Of a stretch of 64,000 nt of DNA, positions 24,901 to 38,200 are shown piece by piece (the stretch's first letter is position 1; each line of letters starts with the position of its first letter). The notes beneath the pieces are model-generated. The model ran no database searches. It was not told where the DNA came from and worked only from the letters and a program-made list of their open reading frames with translations. The translations under genes and the position numbers were made by a program. This DNA comes from Zerene cesonia (Eukaryota > Arthropoda > Insecta > Lepidoptera > Pieridae), in NCBI RefSeq assembly GCF_012273895.1, contig NC_052106.1, forward strand, positions 6,200,001 to 6,264,000, given 5' to 3'.

Positions 24901-27900
24901 ACCGAGTATGACCACTGGCCGCTTGGCGGCTTCCAGACGACGCTGGACCTCGTGGTTCGACGAACCAGCCGCTAGGTCCTTGACTATGGACGCAGAGTCA
25001 CCGATGTGCTGATGGAAAATTATGTTTGTTTAGTTTATTCTTAACTGGTGGTCGTCCAGTGGGTGTAATTCGACCATAACCATAAACAAAATTTCATAAA
25101 AAAAGATAAGTTTTTGTATCACATTCAGCCCATATATGTTCCCACTTCTGGGACACAGGCCTCCTATGAGGGTTCAGGCCATAATCCACTACGCTGGCCA
25201 AGACGGGTTGGCAGATGTCACATGTCATCGAACTTTTGATTCTTGGACGCCGGTTTCCTCACGATGTTTTCCTTCACCGTTTTAAGCAGTGGTGATGTTA
25301 TTCACATGTGCAGATAAATTGAAAAATCAAGATGAGGGGAGACACGCTCGCTGTCGGGTTAATAATATATAGAATAAATCGCGTTTAAAATCTGTTAAAA
25401 AGTTTTTAATTTCTAAACATAAATTGACTGTCAAGTTGGAATTGGCAAAAAATGATTTTTATGTAATTTGAGGCTATCATGGGAACCCCAACCCCCATCA
25501 CTTTTCCCACTATCTTCTACCATTCAACTCACCATGTACTCATAAGTGAGATCGACTTTGGGCCCCACTAGCGCGACGTCGGTCTCCTTGTGCACGAACG
25601 CCTTGCGGATGCGCGCGTTCAGCAGCGGCGCTTCGAAGCGCACGTTTGTACCGATTAGCAGCACGAAGTCTGCGTCTTCTACGTCTGTGTACAATGTATT
25701 TTATTTATTTACCTATGATCTAAAAAAAATCTTTTCACATTTGATATTAAGGATAATAAAAACGAACGGAAGACATTTGGGGACGCTTTTATATCTTTCT
25801 GATACATAATTTTTTTTCTTCTCTGTTAAAAACCATTATTAAGTAAAGTCTGTATAGAAATATCTTTCAATTCCAAAGAAATCATGCTTTTATGTTTAAA
25901 AAAAATCCCTATAATCCCAATAACCAATCAAAACGCCTCTGATTGGCTGTAGTAATGTACCATTTTCATATCAAATATAAATCTGAGAAACACACTGTAT
26001 TTAATTTAATCCTAAGAACCACAAATCTACAAACAAATTCCGTGAATTTTTAATCTGTAAACGGTGAAAACGGCCTTTGATAATAAATAAATAATCACGA
26101 AACCATACTGGCAATCTTAGTATTGAGAAGGTACGAAGAGCGCAGGTCGGTGCCGGCGCCCTCCAGTGGGAAGGCCTTCTCAGTGCACACGTGCTCGCTG
26201 CCGAGCCGGTTCAGCAGGTCCTTGAGGGCCACCAGCGACTCGGCGTCTGCGAGCTCGCCGGCCACGCCCACCAGCTGGGGAGGGATTAACCAATTGTTAT
26301 ATTTTTTATTTTTTATTTAACCGACTTCAAAAAAGAGGTTGCCAATTCGATGTGTATATATGTAATATTATACAAGTTTTGGATATGTTAGTGTATGTAT
26401 GTTTATGAACACACAAACACTATAAGTCAGATTGAAATGATTCAATTTTAGTTGTGTTTGGTATGCTCCAACATTGGGATCAGTTCAAGTCATCAAAATC
26501 GGTTACGTAAGATAGATTGCTTTATGCATAGCATTCATTCAGAGGCAACCAGCGGTTTTATTATTTTTTAGTATAGTTTTAGAGATGAGAGTTTTATTTT
26601 GAGATGAGAGTGTTATTAAGAGACGAGAGTTTTATTTAGACATGAGAGTTTTATTTGAAGATGAGACTTTTTTGGAGATGAGAGTTTTATTTAGAGTGGA
26701 GTATTTTATTTCTTCCTTAAACTTGATGCCAGCCAGAAGGGTGCATGTTGCATACAACGTGTCCAGCTGACCTTATGCGGGGGGCAGTCCCGGATGGCCT
26801 GCGCGGCCGCGACGATGGCGTCCTCCCACTCGACGGGCGTGAGGTTCCCGCGGCTGTCGGCGACCATCGGCGTCACGAGCCGCTGCCGCTTGAGCCCGTC
26901 GCACGCGAACCGCGACTTGTCCGACAGCCACTCCTCGTTGATCTCCTGGAAATGCACGTTGCGATCTGTACCCGTTGCTTCTCTACATAAAGAACTGACT
27001 AGACGATATAACGTTACATGTTAGTATAGCCAATTGTTATAAAAGCCAGTCAACACAGAATTTCCTCTAAAAGAAAAACTGACTACCCGCTATTACGTAT
27101 ACGAAGTTAGAGTAGTAAGTTTTTCTTTCCAATAATTATTATTATATTATTCGCGTTTTATTAGTTCTTAAAAAATCCACTTCAGCTGACAAACGACGCT
27201 TACTTTTTTTAAAATTAAAAATCACAGGTTCATCACTCAGGATCAGAAATTATTTATTTTTTTGTTTGTTTTGATAGACATTTCCATAGAGTGGTTTATT
27301 CGCTTTTGAGTTACAAGCATAGTAATATAAGTGGATGGAGGTATTGGTGATAATATTTACTTAATTTAGAAGTTCAGTAGTAGTATAATTCAGTAGTGAA
27401 CATTAATCGCATTGTATCACATTTATAAGAACGAAAATAATGTTAAGTATTAAAAAAATATACATACCTCGTTAGTCCTGGGCAAAATACGTAAAACTTC
27501 GTTAGTTCGTGTCGCGACTACAATGTTGCTACCCAGTGGATCCAGCACATCTACAGAGTCAATCTAAACACAAAAAAATATATATAAAAACTATAATACA
27601 TAATCATTTTTCCCATAACCTATCACTTTCACTATTAGATAGCTATTGTGTTAAATCTTAACAATTTATATGGTAGTCTGGAAGAGATCGTTACCTAGAT
27701 ACCGATAAGACCGCCATTTGTGCATATTCGCTCTTTTGTTTGTTTTTCAGTAAATTTTGGTGTTCATTAAAGTATTATCTATCTATAATTCTTGTATCAA
27801 AAAGGAACAAAATGGGAATAACAACATCAAGATCAGTTCACCTAGTTAAAAGTTATGAATTAACAAATTTAAAAAAAAACTGACTAATTGAGAATGACCT

Positions 27901-29641
27901 TTTTTTAAATTAGTTGAAAATAAGTGCAGAAAAATCAACTCTCACCTTATCTTATTTGCAATGTTAAAATTTCGATAATAACACCCTATTATACAAGTAT
28001 TACATGAGATATACATTCTAATGTTAATAGACATTGTAAACACTCACTCGTCTTGTCTCCCAAGGGCGAGCGGCGAAGCTGTAAGGTTTCGACGTCAACG
28101 CACCAACGGGACACAAGTCTATGATGTTTCCGGACAACTCCGAGAGGAACATTTTTTCCACATATGTTCCCACCTTAAAATAAATTTTCAGAATTATTTT
28201 TCAACGGCTAATGAAAATTGTCTGACAATCTTAATTACATTTATAGATAGATTCTTCTTCTCTATAATTCTGTACTAAAACCTTATTTTATTTCACGATT
28301 ATTCTATTAGATTTTATATCACAAGACTGCAACTATAACTTTAAAAAAAATATTGTTCCTCCTTTGTAATAATAATTTGATAATTGAACTGTTACTTAAT
28401 ATCAAAATAAATCATTCAAGTGAAGAGTCAGTATTAATAAATATTGAGCTGATATTGAAACTACATTTATCTAATGAGTAAAGTAGCATAAATAACTGTA
28501 TACAAACAATATGTTCAATATCCAATATTTTTTAAATAAAATCATCTATGCACAAAATAAAAAAAAAATTAAAACTATTATCCTAACAACAAAGCTTAAA
28601 AAATCAAAAGTTTGTTCAGAAAATCCACACACCTGCATATCAGTTCCTCTCCCTGTGGTGCCAAAATCATCAACACCAGCCACTTCAGATGCAAAACGAA
28701 TGCAGCGAGTGCAGTGAATGCAACGAGTCATTATCGTCTTGATCAGTGGACCCACATCCTTATCTTCCACTGCCCTGTCATATAAAAAGTATTCAAAAAC
28801 TTTTGAACTGATTAATAGTTATGAAAATCATACACTTCAGTTATGGACTTGAAATTAATTGTATTTCATTGCACTGCATATGTTAATAAAGTTCTACCAA
28901 ATTCTATATGAGCATACATGATCATATTATTTTGTTGTTAGACAAGCAATTTTTTAAATAAATGAATTGATAAGCTTTTGTAAGAATGCTAACATTCTCA
29001 TATTAATATTATATCTTACCTCTTTCCAGAGAAATGGATGTCTGTAAATCGGCTCTTATCCGACCCAAATGCCATAGATTGATCTTGCAGATCACATTCA
29101 CCACCTTGATCACATATTGGGCAATCTAAAGGATGATTTACCAGTAAGAACTCCATTACACCCTCTCTAGCCTTCTTGGTAAGATCAGAAGTAGTTTTTA
29201 CCCTCATGCCCTTCATGACAGGCATGGCACAAGCAGCTACTGGTTTTGGCGACTTCTCTACCTCTACTAAACACATACGACAGTTTCCTGCTACCGCCAA
29301 TCTCTCATGATAACAGAACCGAGGTATTTCCACTCCAACCATAGCTGCAGCCTACAAAAGTAGTTAAAAAAATATTATAATTGATAAGAACATAGGTAAA
29401 GGATGAATAAAAATAAGTTATAAATTAAAAAATATAGTACATTATTTAAAATTCATCTTAAAACAATACAAACCTGCAAAACAGTAGTGCCAGGTGGAAC
29501 ATAAACTGGTTTGTCGTCTATAAAGACTTCTACCTTTTCTGGTTGGGCCTGTACTTGGGTAGCATACTGTCGCGCTGCCAACGGGGCTACCCGGGTGGGA
29601 GAGCTCAACGCAAGCGCCCTTGTAAGCGGCTGGCGCAGCAT
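21939..29641 (-). CDS. NDUFS1: NADH:ubiquinone oxidoreductase 75 kDa subunit (complex I)
   Basis: Thirteen exons: 29641-29474, 29351-29020, 28774-28633, 28173-28048, 27563-27468, 26945-26772, 26274-26109, 25684-25533, 25008-24802, 24428-24256, 23831-23669, 23258-23111 and 22085-21939. The product is about 730 residues, the usual size. It is the large iron-sulfur subunit of the complex I NADH module in the mitochondrial matrix, passing electrons from the flavin toward ubiquinone. A basic N-terminus (MLRQPLTRALALSS) is a mitochondrial presequence. Cluster ligands are visible: 2Fe-2S Cys69, 80, 83, 97; His129 with Cys133, 136, 142; Cys185, 188, 191, 235. The C-terminal part follows the molybdopterin-oxidoreductase fold. 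Exon 10 carries one extra T on the plus strand (24420-24422), which shifts the frame after 'VL' and gives a stop. The size and phase of the rest fit if that base is absent, so an assembly indel is most likely. The 3' UTR runs toward about 21200-21420, where reverse poly(A) signals occur. Confidence 0.93.
22103..22240 (-). mobile_element. Partial dispersed repeat in NDUFS1 intron 12
   Basis: 'tatgatatacatataaacctttctcttgaatcac' through 'agacagagaaagcgactttgttttatgctacgtagtg' matches the repeat at 9124-9302. It starts only about 18 bases from exon 13. Confidence 0.5.
22537..22680. repeat. 45-bp tandem repeat, about three units
   Basis: The unit, including 'cgccaatagatgtcagga', recurs with a 45-bp period. 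Because 45 is a multiple of three, one minus-strand frame encodes an identical 15-residue hydrophobic peptide in each unit. It lies in NDUFS1 intron 12 and is not expected to be translated. Confidence 0.85.
23946..24173 (+). repeat. 20-bp-period array of TGACAATTTG motifs
   Basis: TGACA occurs at 23946, 23966, 23986, 24006, 24026, 24046, 24149 and (as TGACC) 24169, with degenerate members at 24084 and 24129. The spacing is exactly 20 bp over the first six. The motif core is TGACAATTTG or TGACAATTCG, with a variable spacer. It lies in NDUFS1 intron 10. Confidence 0.85.
25125..25345 (-). mobile_element. tRNA-derived SINE, partial, reverse
   Basis: On the plus strand it reads the reverse complement of the SINE at 35530-35846: 'cccatatatgttcccacttctgggacacaggcctcctatgagggttcaggcc' and 'accgttttaagcagtggtgatg'. 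The tRNA-like head is missing or diverged. It lies in NDUFS1 intron 8. Confidence 0.7.
26318..26535. repeat. Dispersed repeat ('aaccgacttcaaaaaagagg' family)
   Basis: 'ttaaccgacttcaaaaaaga', then 'ggttgccaattcgatgtg', and ending 'caagtcatcaaaatcggtta', recall a repeat very common in Lepidoptera. A relative lies at about 35855-36015. It is in NDUFS1 intron 6. Confidence 0.5.
26582..26711 (+). repeat. 19-bp tandem array (gagatgagagttttatt)
   Basis: About seven degenerate units of 'gagatgagagttttattt' start at 26582, 26601, 26620, 26639, about 26657, 26675 and 26694. The array lies in NDUFS1 intron 6, about 60 bases from exon 6. Confidence 0.85.
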
Positions 29642-31255
29642 CTTCTGCAGTTATTACGCAAATGAATAACAAGTGGCATACAAATTTTGTATTACAAATA
29701 CTTTCATACTAAGGCAAACTTGGCACTATCTAAAGAAAAAAAATTATAGTATATAAAAATATAAAGTGCGCAATATAAAAAACAATGCCAAATAATATAA
29801 TTATTGGTGGTATGTTATGATTACATAAGTTTCATCGCCTAACCTCAAGGAATAATACTTTTTAAACTATATCAGTCACTCCTTCTAAAAATATTAATTT
29901 AATCAATTTAGAAAATACTTTATCAGATAATTTTATAATTATTAAATTTAAACGTACAATAAATATTGCCGAATTTATGGAGTCCAAATGACAGATGCAC
30001 TGTCAGTTTGTCATATTTTATTCTTTTTTCTTGAAATGTAGCATAGTGTAAAAAAGCTACAAAAATTCATAACAGATATAATAGTTTCTCAGATATGATA
30101 ATAAAGTAACTTTTTTATGTCATAGCGGGCAACTGAGCCTGGTGGTTCGCCTGATGATAAGCAATCACCAGCGCCCATGAACATTCGCAAAGGTATTGCT
30201 GCGAATCCTGCCTGCAAATTCGTTGCTCACTTTTATGATGTAAGGAATAATTGACGACTGGAAAGAAGGATTGGCCTGGGAAGGGTAAGGAAAAAGAATC
30301 GGACCTCTGGCTCCCCACTCACTTTATGGAACACAGTAGCATGCTGCTATTTCACATCAGTTTTTTGTGGAGGTGTGGTATTTCTCCGGTGCGAGCTGGC
30401 TCAATTCGTGCCGAAGGATGCTCGATGCTCTCACATAAATAGGATTCTTTAAATGTATATATATTTATCTAGTGCGCTTATTATACTCCACTTAAATTTA
30501 ATTTCTAAATTTAGAAATCGGAGGTTTTAATATCGTGATATAGAACCAACGGACCCAGAAATTATCTACGAATAGATTCGACATCGTTTTACATAGTAGC
30601 AAATATTGTAATATCGTTTGTTTTAAACAAAAATGCTATAATACGAAAAAAATACGCGCCTAAAAAAGATTGTGATATCAAAAAAAAATAGGATGCTAAT
30701 TTAATGCGGATACACTTTCGTTATATTACGCGTAAATTTGGTGTAGTGAAATAAGCGCGTAACTAACATCTAATACCGCGAATTGCCCATAATCAAAGAT
30801 TCAGTTCCCACCGAGTATGAATTTAACAATTTGATAGATATAGAAAACAACTTTTTAACGGATATGAAATATGATTTAATCATTCAGTTTTTTTTATCCT
30901 AAAGTTTCTTGTATTTTATAGCTAGCAAGGTTACGCAGAGACAGGTAATAGGAGGAAACGCATATAGCAATAAATTATTTGCTAAATAAAAATTTTAGTT
31001 GTATGTATATTAAAAGGTTTTAATTTCTAAATATAAAATAGTTGAGTTAAACCAAACATAAGAAATTACTATCACATAATATTCTGCATATTATTTATTC
31101 GGACATGAAACAATAGAAATAATATAGGTAAGCTGTATAATGTTATAGGCTTTATTACCTAAATGGTATCGTAAATATCAAATAGTTGAGTCGCTAGGCT
31201 CACTGAAATATAATATGACAATATTGTGACAACTCATGAATCTGTCAGACTCAGC
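29642..31255. other. Divergent intergenic region between NDUFS1 and eEF1B beta
   Basis: It holds the 5' regions of NDUFS1 (leftward) and eEF1B beta (rightward), plus one dispersed repeat at 30120-30425. No other gene was recognised. Confidence 0.6.
30120..30425 (+). mobile_element. Dispersed non-coding element, family A copy
   Basis: It shares 'tggttcgcctgatga', 'gcccatgaacattcg', 'tcaattcgtgccgaagg' and 'gtgcgagctgg' with copies at 55008-55250 and 62430-62670. It has a fixed order of conserved blocks and no coding capacity. It is a short interspersed or MITE-like element whose class cannot be settled here. All three copies in the window share one orientation. Confidence 0.65.
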
Positions 31256-31280
31256 TGTCTCTCTCTTTCGCTTTTCGCTC
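31253..31280 (+). promoter_or_regulatory. Pyrimidine-rich (TOP-like) start region of eEF1B beta
   Basis: 'gctgtctctctctttcgc' is followed by 'ttttcgctcactcctgcc', 60-90 bases before the ATG. A transcript starting with a C in this tract would have a 5' TOP, typical of translation-factor mRNAs and used for mTOR control. This is inferred, and the start site is not proven. Confidence 0.4.
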
Positions 31281-31340
31281 ACTCCTGCCGGGTCGCGTGG
31301 TGTAGTGCTAGTAAAATAATTTATAAAATAAACAGCAGAA

Positions 31341-32242
31341 ATGGCTTTCGGCGACGTTAAATCTGCACAAGGTCTTAGTGAACTGAACCAGTATTTGGCT
31401 GAGAAAAGTTATATATCTGGGTAAGCTCCATTAACAAAAATAGAATAGGTTAGAATTCCAACACGTCAAACCGAAATTTCTCACTATAAATATTTTTAAA
31501 TAATGTTTGCTTCAGGCGAGTGACTAAATACTGCTTTTCTTAATTAATATATAAAGGTACACGCCATCTCAAGCCGATGTTCAAGTATTCAATGAAGTAG
31601 GCAAAGCGCCTGCTGCCAGCCTGCCCCACGCCCTTCGTTGGTACAACCAAATCGCCTCATATACACCAGCAGAGCGTAAAGCCTGGGCCGAAGGAGTGAG
31701 CCCCTTAAAGGCGGGCGGCAAACCTACCACCGCACCTGCAGCCAAGGATGATGATGATGACGATGTTGATCTATTCGGCTCTGGAGATGAGGAAGAGGTA
31801 TAAAAATCTTTATTTCTATCAAATCAAATGTTTACTTTGATTAAATGGTATGATTTTTTTAATTCTGAAATTAACTATTTTTTTTATTTTATTGTAGGAT
31901 GCTGAAGCAGCCAGAGTTCGTGAAGAACGTTTGAAGGCATATGCTGACAAAAAGTCAAAGAAGCCTGTCCTCATTGCCAAATCCTCTGTAATCCTGGATG
32001 TTAAACCTTGGGATGATGAAACCGACATGGCTGAAATGGAAAAACTTGTCCGATCAATTGAAATGGAGGGTCTCCTTTGGGGTGCCTCCAAACTGGTCCC
32101 AGTTGGTTATGGTATTAATAAGCTACAGATCATGAGCGTCATTGAAGACGACAAAGTATCAGTCGACCTGTTGACGGAAAAGATCCAAGAATATGAAGAT
32201 TTTGTCCAATCTGTTGATATTGCTGCTTTCAACAAAATCTAA
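31341..32242 (+). CDS. Translation elongation factor eEF1B beta (EF-1 beta/beta')
   Basis: Three exons, 31341-31420, 31557-31797 and 31898-32242, give 221 residues, matching the insect EF-1 beta' size. It is the nucleotide exchange factor that recharges eEF1A with GTP in the cytosol, as part of the eEF1B complex with the gamma subunit. The N-terminal part (MAFGDVKSAQGLSELNQYL) is the short GST-C-like domain. A middle acidic linker DDDDDDDVDLFGSGDEEE contains the conserved Ser in an acidic context, a likely CK2 site. The C-terminal domain from about residue 133 (SSVILDVKPWDDETDM to the end) is the exchange domain with the VPVGYGI and LQIMSVIEDDKV blocks. The stop is followed by AATAAA at 32278. 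All introns are GT-AG and in phase. Confidence 0.95.
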
Positions 32243-32277
32243 ACAAGCTGTTTGAATCATACTCTTGTCACTTTTTC

Positions 32278-32283
32278 AATAAA
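32278..32283 (+). terminator. Poly(A) signal of eEF1B beta
   Basis: AATAAA lies 36 bases after the stop codon, followed by a T-rich stretch. The gap to the convergent erlin stop is about 350 bp. Confidence 0.7.
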
Positions 32284-32594
32284 AATGTATCTTATTTAAT
32301 GTGTTGTTTTATTAAATAATGGTAAAAAAAGCTATATACAATGTAACTTAGATTCTAATGGTTACCATGAACTCTAGCAAATTAAAACAATACCCACATG
32401 ATTATACATACATGATTGTAAATAATTGTCCACACATTATATACAATTAATTAATAACAAAATCTCAACAGTTGCAGCAATATTTTGTATGTACTTCATA
32501 TCCTTACTGCTATTCTTCACAGTAAAACTGAACCACCGGCTCGGTTTCAGCACTATTCAATGACTAGTTCATATTTTGGTAAAATAAGCATTAC

Positions 32595-34195
32595 TCATTC
32601 AACTATAGCACTTTTAGGGAGGCTAGTTTCACCAACATTAGCTTGCAAAAACATGTTAGGAATATCACTGCCAAAGTATATCTTATTATTGACAGCAAGA
32701 GCTTCATATTTCTTCAACTCCAAATATTCTTTAGTCAGTAACAGTTTGTTGGCTTCTGATTGCTTCTTTAGATTATAATAATCTGCTTCAGCCTTTGTTT
32801 GTTGTTTTGCCTTATGAATACTGTCTTCTATGAGTTCAATTTTTTGTAAAGATTCTTTTTCCATAATTTTCTGTTCATACTGGATTTTTGCAACTTGCGC
32901 CTCCTTTTCTGCCTCTATAATGGCTTTACGTCGAGCTGTCTCGGCTTCTTTTTCAACAACCTATAACAAACAAGTAATTGAAAGAAAACTCATTGTTAAA
33001 AATATATCCTTTATGCAAGAGAATAAAAATGTATGAACCTTTTGATGTTGGGCAGCAATGAGGAGTTTAGATTTCTCTGCCTCCATCAACTCATAGTTTT
33101 TTCTTATTGCCTCTGGTATCTTGGGTTTTGTAACTCTTACAGCTTGTACTTTCAGTCCAGGTGCCATTTCATTAAGATCATTTTGTAAAGCCTGCAATTA
33201 AATACATACGACTTGATGAAAATGTTGTTTTACTTATTTTTCAAATTTTGCTTTAGTATTGCACTGTATCCTTTGTCATAGTATATTTTTACACACTAAA
33301 AAAACAAATGTCATATTTGGAAACTTTGCTTACAACAATGGTTAGCAAAAGATATTTGGTTATTTTTAAATTAATGATATATTATAAAATTATTTTAATA
33401 GATAACTCTAGTTCACAACTCACAGTTCTTAAATTTTCATCAATTTGATCGAACAAATCAATGTACACCTCATGCAATGTATGTGCACTGCAGAACTGGT
33501 TGAGCTCATGATGCACCTTGTTAAATATTAGGGTCTTGTCATAATCTGCTGTGAAGTTACGGACTACATCCAGTACTGAAAAAAAGAAAAAAACCTTAAT
33601 GTAAAAGAAACATAATACATGACATTTAAAAAAGTACAACTTTGGTTTTGGGATATTTTAAAAACAAAAACAAATTGTATGTTACCACTGCCAGGTTCCA
33701 ATTTGTTAACTACTTCTATCCTTTCAAAATATATCATGACACCTCCACTTGTACCACAGGGTACATTTTTCACTTCATCAGTTTGAAGAGTTGTCTGCAA
33801 ATAATTCATATTATTTTAAAAGTATTCTTGAAGCACCTATGAGATCAACTTTTTATTTTTGTTACCTGTATTGCTTTAAAAGATGTTAGTAAGGGTACCA
33901 TCATATGGAAACCAGGCTGGCTTGTTACTGGGAGTAATGCACCACCCTGAAACAAATACTCGATTACTAACATGCAACATGAATAATCAAGCACATGAAT
34001 TAATTATTTTTTACTACCTAGTTTCTTATGAAATAAAAGTTTTGCATTACTAGGCACTTTCCTTAACTCAAAGGTTATTCAACTCACCCTGTAGTAAACC
34101 CCGAGGTGTCCTTCCTCCACTTTATGCAATGAAAAGTGAACGGTCACTCCAACCGCTAAGATAAAAAGCGCCAAAATTGAAGACTGATCTGCCAT
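32595..34195 (-). CDS. Erlin (ER lipid raft-associated SPFH protein)
   Basis: Six exons, 34195-34088, 33946-33866, 33794-33686, 33575-33424, 33191-33039 and 32960-32595, give 322 residues, slightly shorter than vertebrate erlins (about 340). Erlins form large ring assemblies in cholesterol-rich parts of the ER membrane and recruit ubiquitin ligase RNF170 to degrade activated IP3 receptors. They also restrain SREBP. The N-terminus MADQSSILALFILAVGVTV is the single membrane anchor. The SPFH/prohibitin domain follows (VEEGHLGVYYRGGALL..., about residues 25-200). A charged helical coiled coil rich in Glu, Ala and Lys, then the oligomerising tail, make up exon 6. It resembles both ERLIN1 and ERLIN2, and insects usually have one gene. 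It is convergent with eEF1B beta. Confidence 0.93.
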
Positions 34196-35242
34196 GACTA
34201 GAGAAAATTTATGAATATATAGCAATGATAAAGGATAACTAATTAATAGACTTTTTTTTGTCTCTAGAAACTGAATAAAAGGTGAATATTATATGTTTAG
34301 TGGTAATTTGTTTTGCCGACACAATGTAATTGATTATTGCATCGATAAATATGTTGAAATGTTATTTTTGAGCAAATAAATTCATTTAAAAAATTCTTTT
34401 TTCGTTTACCTTATGTTACAAATAATTAAAAACATACAAGCGTTATAAATACATATACTTTATTCTAATTTCTAATATGTTATAAAATTCACAAGACGTC
34501 AGATATTTTGACTGAGCTTTGGCAAAACAAATGACAATATTGACAATAGCTAAATCCAAATGTCACGATGAAATTGGTACACCCACAGAGTAAGCAATAT
34601 ACTAGGTGCACTTAACAATATTGTAATGATTCGTCCACAAGAGTGAACTTGATGCGGGTCGCATCAAATACTTTTAGAAAACTATCGAACTGAACGAACC
34701 GCCAATAACAATATGCATATGTAACGCACCATATTCGGCATGTATTACAGCATTGATGATAAATTGTTCTGAACACGTAGATAAATACTGAACGAAATTT
34801 AATAAAACTACATACAAAAACAATAGTTTATATTATACGTACTATTATACTACTCTTGGGTAATTCGGCTCTATAGACACCATAAGCTCAACTCAAATGT
34901 AATAAAACATTAAAACGAAGTTTCTTTGAAAATAATATTAACAAAAATCGAATAATTGATGTTTTTCCTTTATTTAAAGTAATTCGAACAACAGTAGACC
35001 AAGTAAATACTTTTAAAAATTTTGAGGTCAAAAAATGTTTTAGATAAATTCATCGATGACGAATTTTTATAAATTAATTAGATAAATGCTTATCATCACA
35101 TTAAAAACATGATTTTGTGCAATAGCTTTTCGTTGGGATTTTCTATTAAATTAGTAAACAAAACACCAAAGCTTTCCGTAATAAATATATTATAAATTCA
35201 CAACAATATTGACAATTATTATTAAATTGTTATGCTTAAATC
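34196..35242. other. Spacer between erlin and SmydA-1, no other gene
   Basis: It holds the erlin promoter and the 3' end of the SMYD gene. It is A/T-rich with no recognised repeat. Confidence 0.5.
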
Positions 35243-38200
35243 TTAATCCACATCATTGAGAGTTTCATTGTCAATTTCAGTGACATATACTTTTCCCTCT
35301 TCATGGATACCATCAAGAATGTTACTCATATCGTTTTTCAACATTCTATATTGTTCTAAGGCCTTGGAACATAGTTGTCCTTCAGGGGAGTTTCCTGGTT
35401 CAATTAATAACATTTCCAACGACTTTTTCAAATGTTTTTCAGCGCATAGTAGCTCGTCCTGAAATAAAAGAAATGCTGTTTTAATATTAATTTAATTTCA
35501 TATCCCTATAGCTCTTTATCAGTGCTTAAGCAGTGGTGGCTCAGTGGTGAGAAACTCGGACTTCAAAATCGATAAGTCGGGGTTCGAGACCGGGCGAGCG
35601 TGCAGGAAATAAATTGATTTTCCAATTTATCTGCGCATGTAGATAACATCACCACTGCTTAAAACGGTGAAAGAAAACATCGCGAGGAAACCGGCATAGC
35701 CGAGAATCAAAAGTTCGACGAAAAGTGATATCTACCAACCCGCACTTGGCCAGCGTGGTGGATTATGGCCTGAACCCTCATAGGAGGCCTGTGTCCCAGC
35801 AGTGGGAACATAATATAAGGGCTGATGATGATGATGATGATGATTGCTCTTTATCAACCGACACAAAAAAGGAGATGGTTCTCAATTAGATGATATATTT
35901 TTTTTGTGTTTGTTACCTTAGAATTTTATTCCTTATGAACCGATTTTGATGATTTTTATTTGAAAGCTAGTACCTTCCGTTGTACCGTTTAAATTGTTCT
36001 AGTTCTGACAATTTGGTTTATATAGCATATATATTACAAATTTATACTCAAGCTCTTTTGTTAAAAACATAGTTATTCTTCTGATAACTTACTAAGTACT
36101 TGGGCGCTGTTAATTCACGTGTGTTGAATAACTTTTTACCCAATTGCACTATTGCTAAATGCAGTTCATACATAGTTATCGCTGAAACAAACAATCAGTT
36201 ACATATACGTTGGTTATTTCAAGTTTACAATTAACAAATAAAAACATGAGAAAGAAAAAATTTCTATTCTTTCAAAAATTTCTCATTTATATAGCATTTC
36301 AATGCTATAAAACTAAAAATTTAAATACAAACATATCAGATACAAATATCAACTAGCTATTACCCGCGCCTTTGGTCACATATTCAATGGTAAGTAGCGC
36401 TATCTACCTGAGTTTTTGGAGTGATTAAAATCGCACCATTTATCTTCTGAAAATGATATACCGCAGCAGATATCGCCCCATTACAAGGAAAAACAAGACA
36501 AACAAACATCTTTGCATTAAATATATGAATACAAAATAAGTAAAGCAAGAAACACAACATAGGACAAAAGGCATTTTAAATTGAAAAATAATCATCAATC
36601 GATGATTGCTTTTACAAATTAAAGTAATCGGGGTTAAAACCAAGACTATCAATTTGCTGTAGCATTGTGTTTAAACTCTTTTTTTTCCTGGTTTATATTT
36701 CCATAGGGACAGTCAATGAAATACGAAACCATACTTTTATTATCGCCTTACCTTTAGTTCTACTAATACCAGGGCTTAACACTTCAAGCACAGGCAAGAG
36801 TTCTTGACAAAGGTCCAATTTGCGACGCATCATTTTCTTGGTGGGTTTAGGTTCTCTGTTAATGGCGTCTCTCAGAACGCCAGCTAATCTCTGCTTTGCG
36901 TCTATGAGTAGATAGTGGTTCGGGGCAAGCACGAGCGAAACATTACGAATATACTCCTCTAGCTCTCTTTCGTCCTTTTTGTCTGTAGAATATAATTTTT
37001 TTTATAAAACATTTTTTCCTTTGCTAAAATGTAGTCAAACCGTTTCTGGTCGGGTCTGTTATTAAGCATTAAAAACAGACATCTTTCATCAAACAGAGTT
37101 CGTAACTCTTAGGTTTATCTCGAAAATCTTAGGAGTTTAAAGTAGTTCGGGCTTTAACACCTAACATATGTACAATTTTCACTATTTTATAAACTAGATT
37201 TCTATTTACGTAGTATTACGAGTAATTTTTTACATTACAAAAGCTACGCTTCAATACTTACTTATAACTTCAAATTTATCCGTGCAGCACTTAACTTTAT
37301 ACCCGATTACTGAGTCGTCAGCTTGTTCCTTACAACTATTGCATATCCAGGTTTCTCCTTTTTTAGACACGTACCCCGTTTTGCAAGCGGGACAGCGAGC
37401 TGAACTGATATACGTTCCTAACTCGGTTTCGTCCGTGCATCGAGTACACGTGCACTGGAAATATTTACCCACCAGGAGATGTTCTTGTCTTAATGCTGTT
37501 CCCTTAAAACCAAAATAAAATATCTCCTCATTCTTTGTAGACGGTTGATGATATTTAGAAATTTAAATACTTTTTATTGGATTTTTTACGGGATTTATGC
37601 TTTATATTTTATTTATACCGACAATTCGAACATTTTACTAATGGCCTTAAAAACGTGATTCTTTAAAAATGTTAGTACCAAGAAAGCCTATTTTCTAACG
37701 ATCTCATAAAAATAATAGAAATGAATTACCTTCAACGGGTCCGTATAATTATAAAATATGGTATCCCCCTTCTTAATATCCTGGCTCGCGTGGCACAATA
37801 ACACGTTATTATCATTGATAGATATTAGCGTGTTACCAACACAGTCGTGTGCCAATAACGCAGCCTGTAAATATATTCCTCTGAGTGTTTCAGCATAACC
37901 CAGTGTCGGTATTGGTGGACCCCGCACTTCAAAACTGTTGACGTCTATTGCAGCACACACTTTCTGCACCAAGTTTTGATCGTCATCATTCTCCGAAAGT
38001 CCCAATGATTCAAGGAACTGTTGAAAGGAATATTCAAATTAAAGAAATGTTTTTGAAAGAAGTAATTATATTATTGCCTTGTAAAAAATAGATATTGTTC
38101 TAGCCGCTTTGGATAATGAGTATGTGGATATCACCCGCATACAGGTACTATATAATAGTTCTTTAGGGTTAAGTGAAAGAAACCAAATCCAAATGCATCA

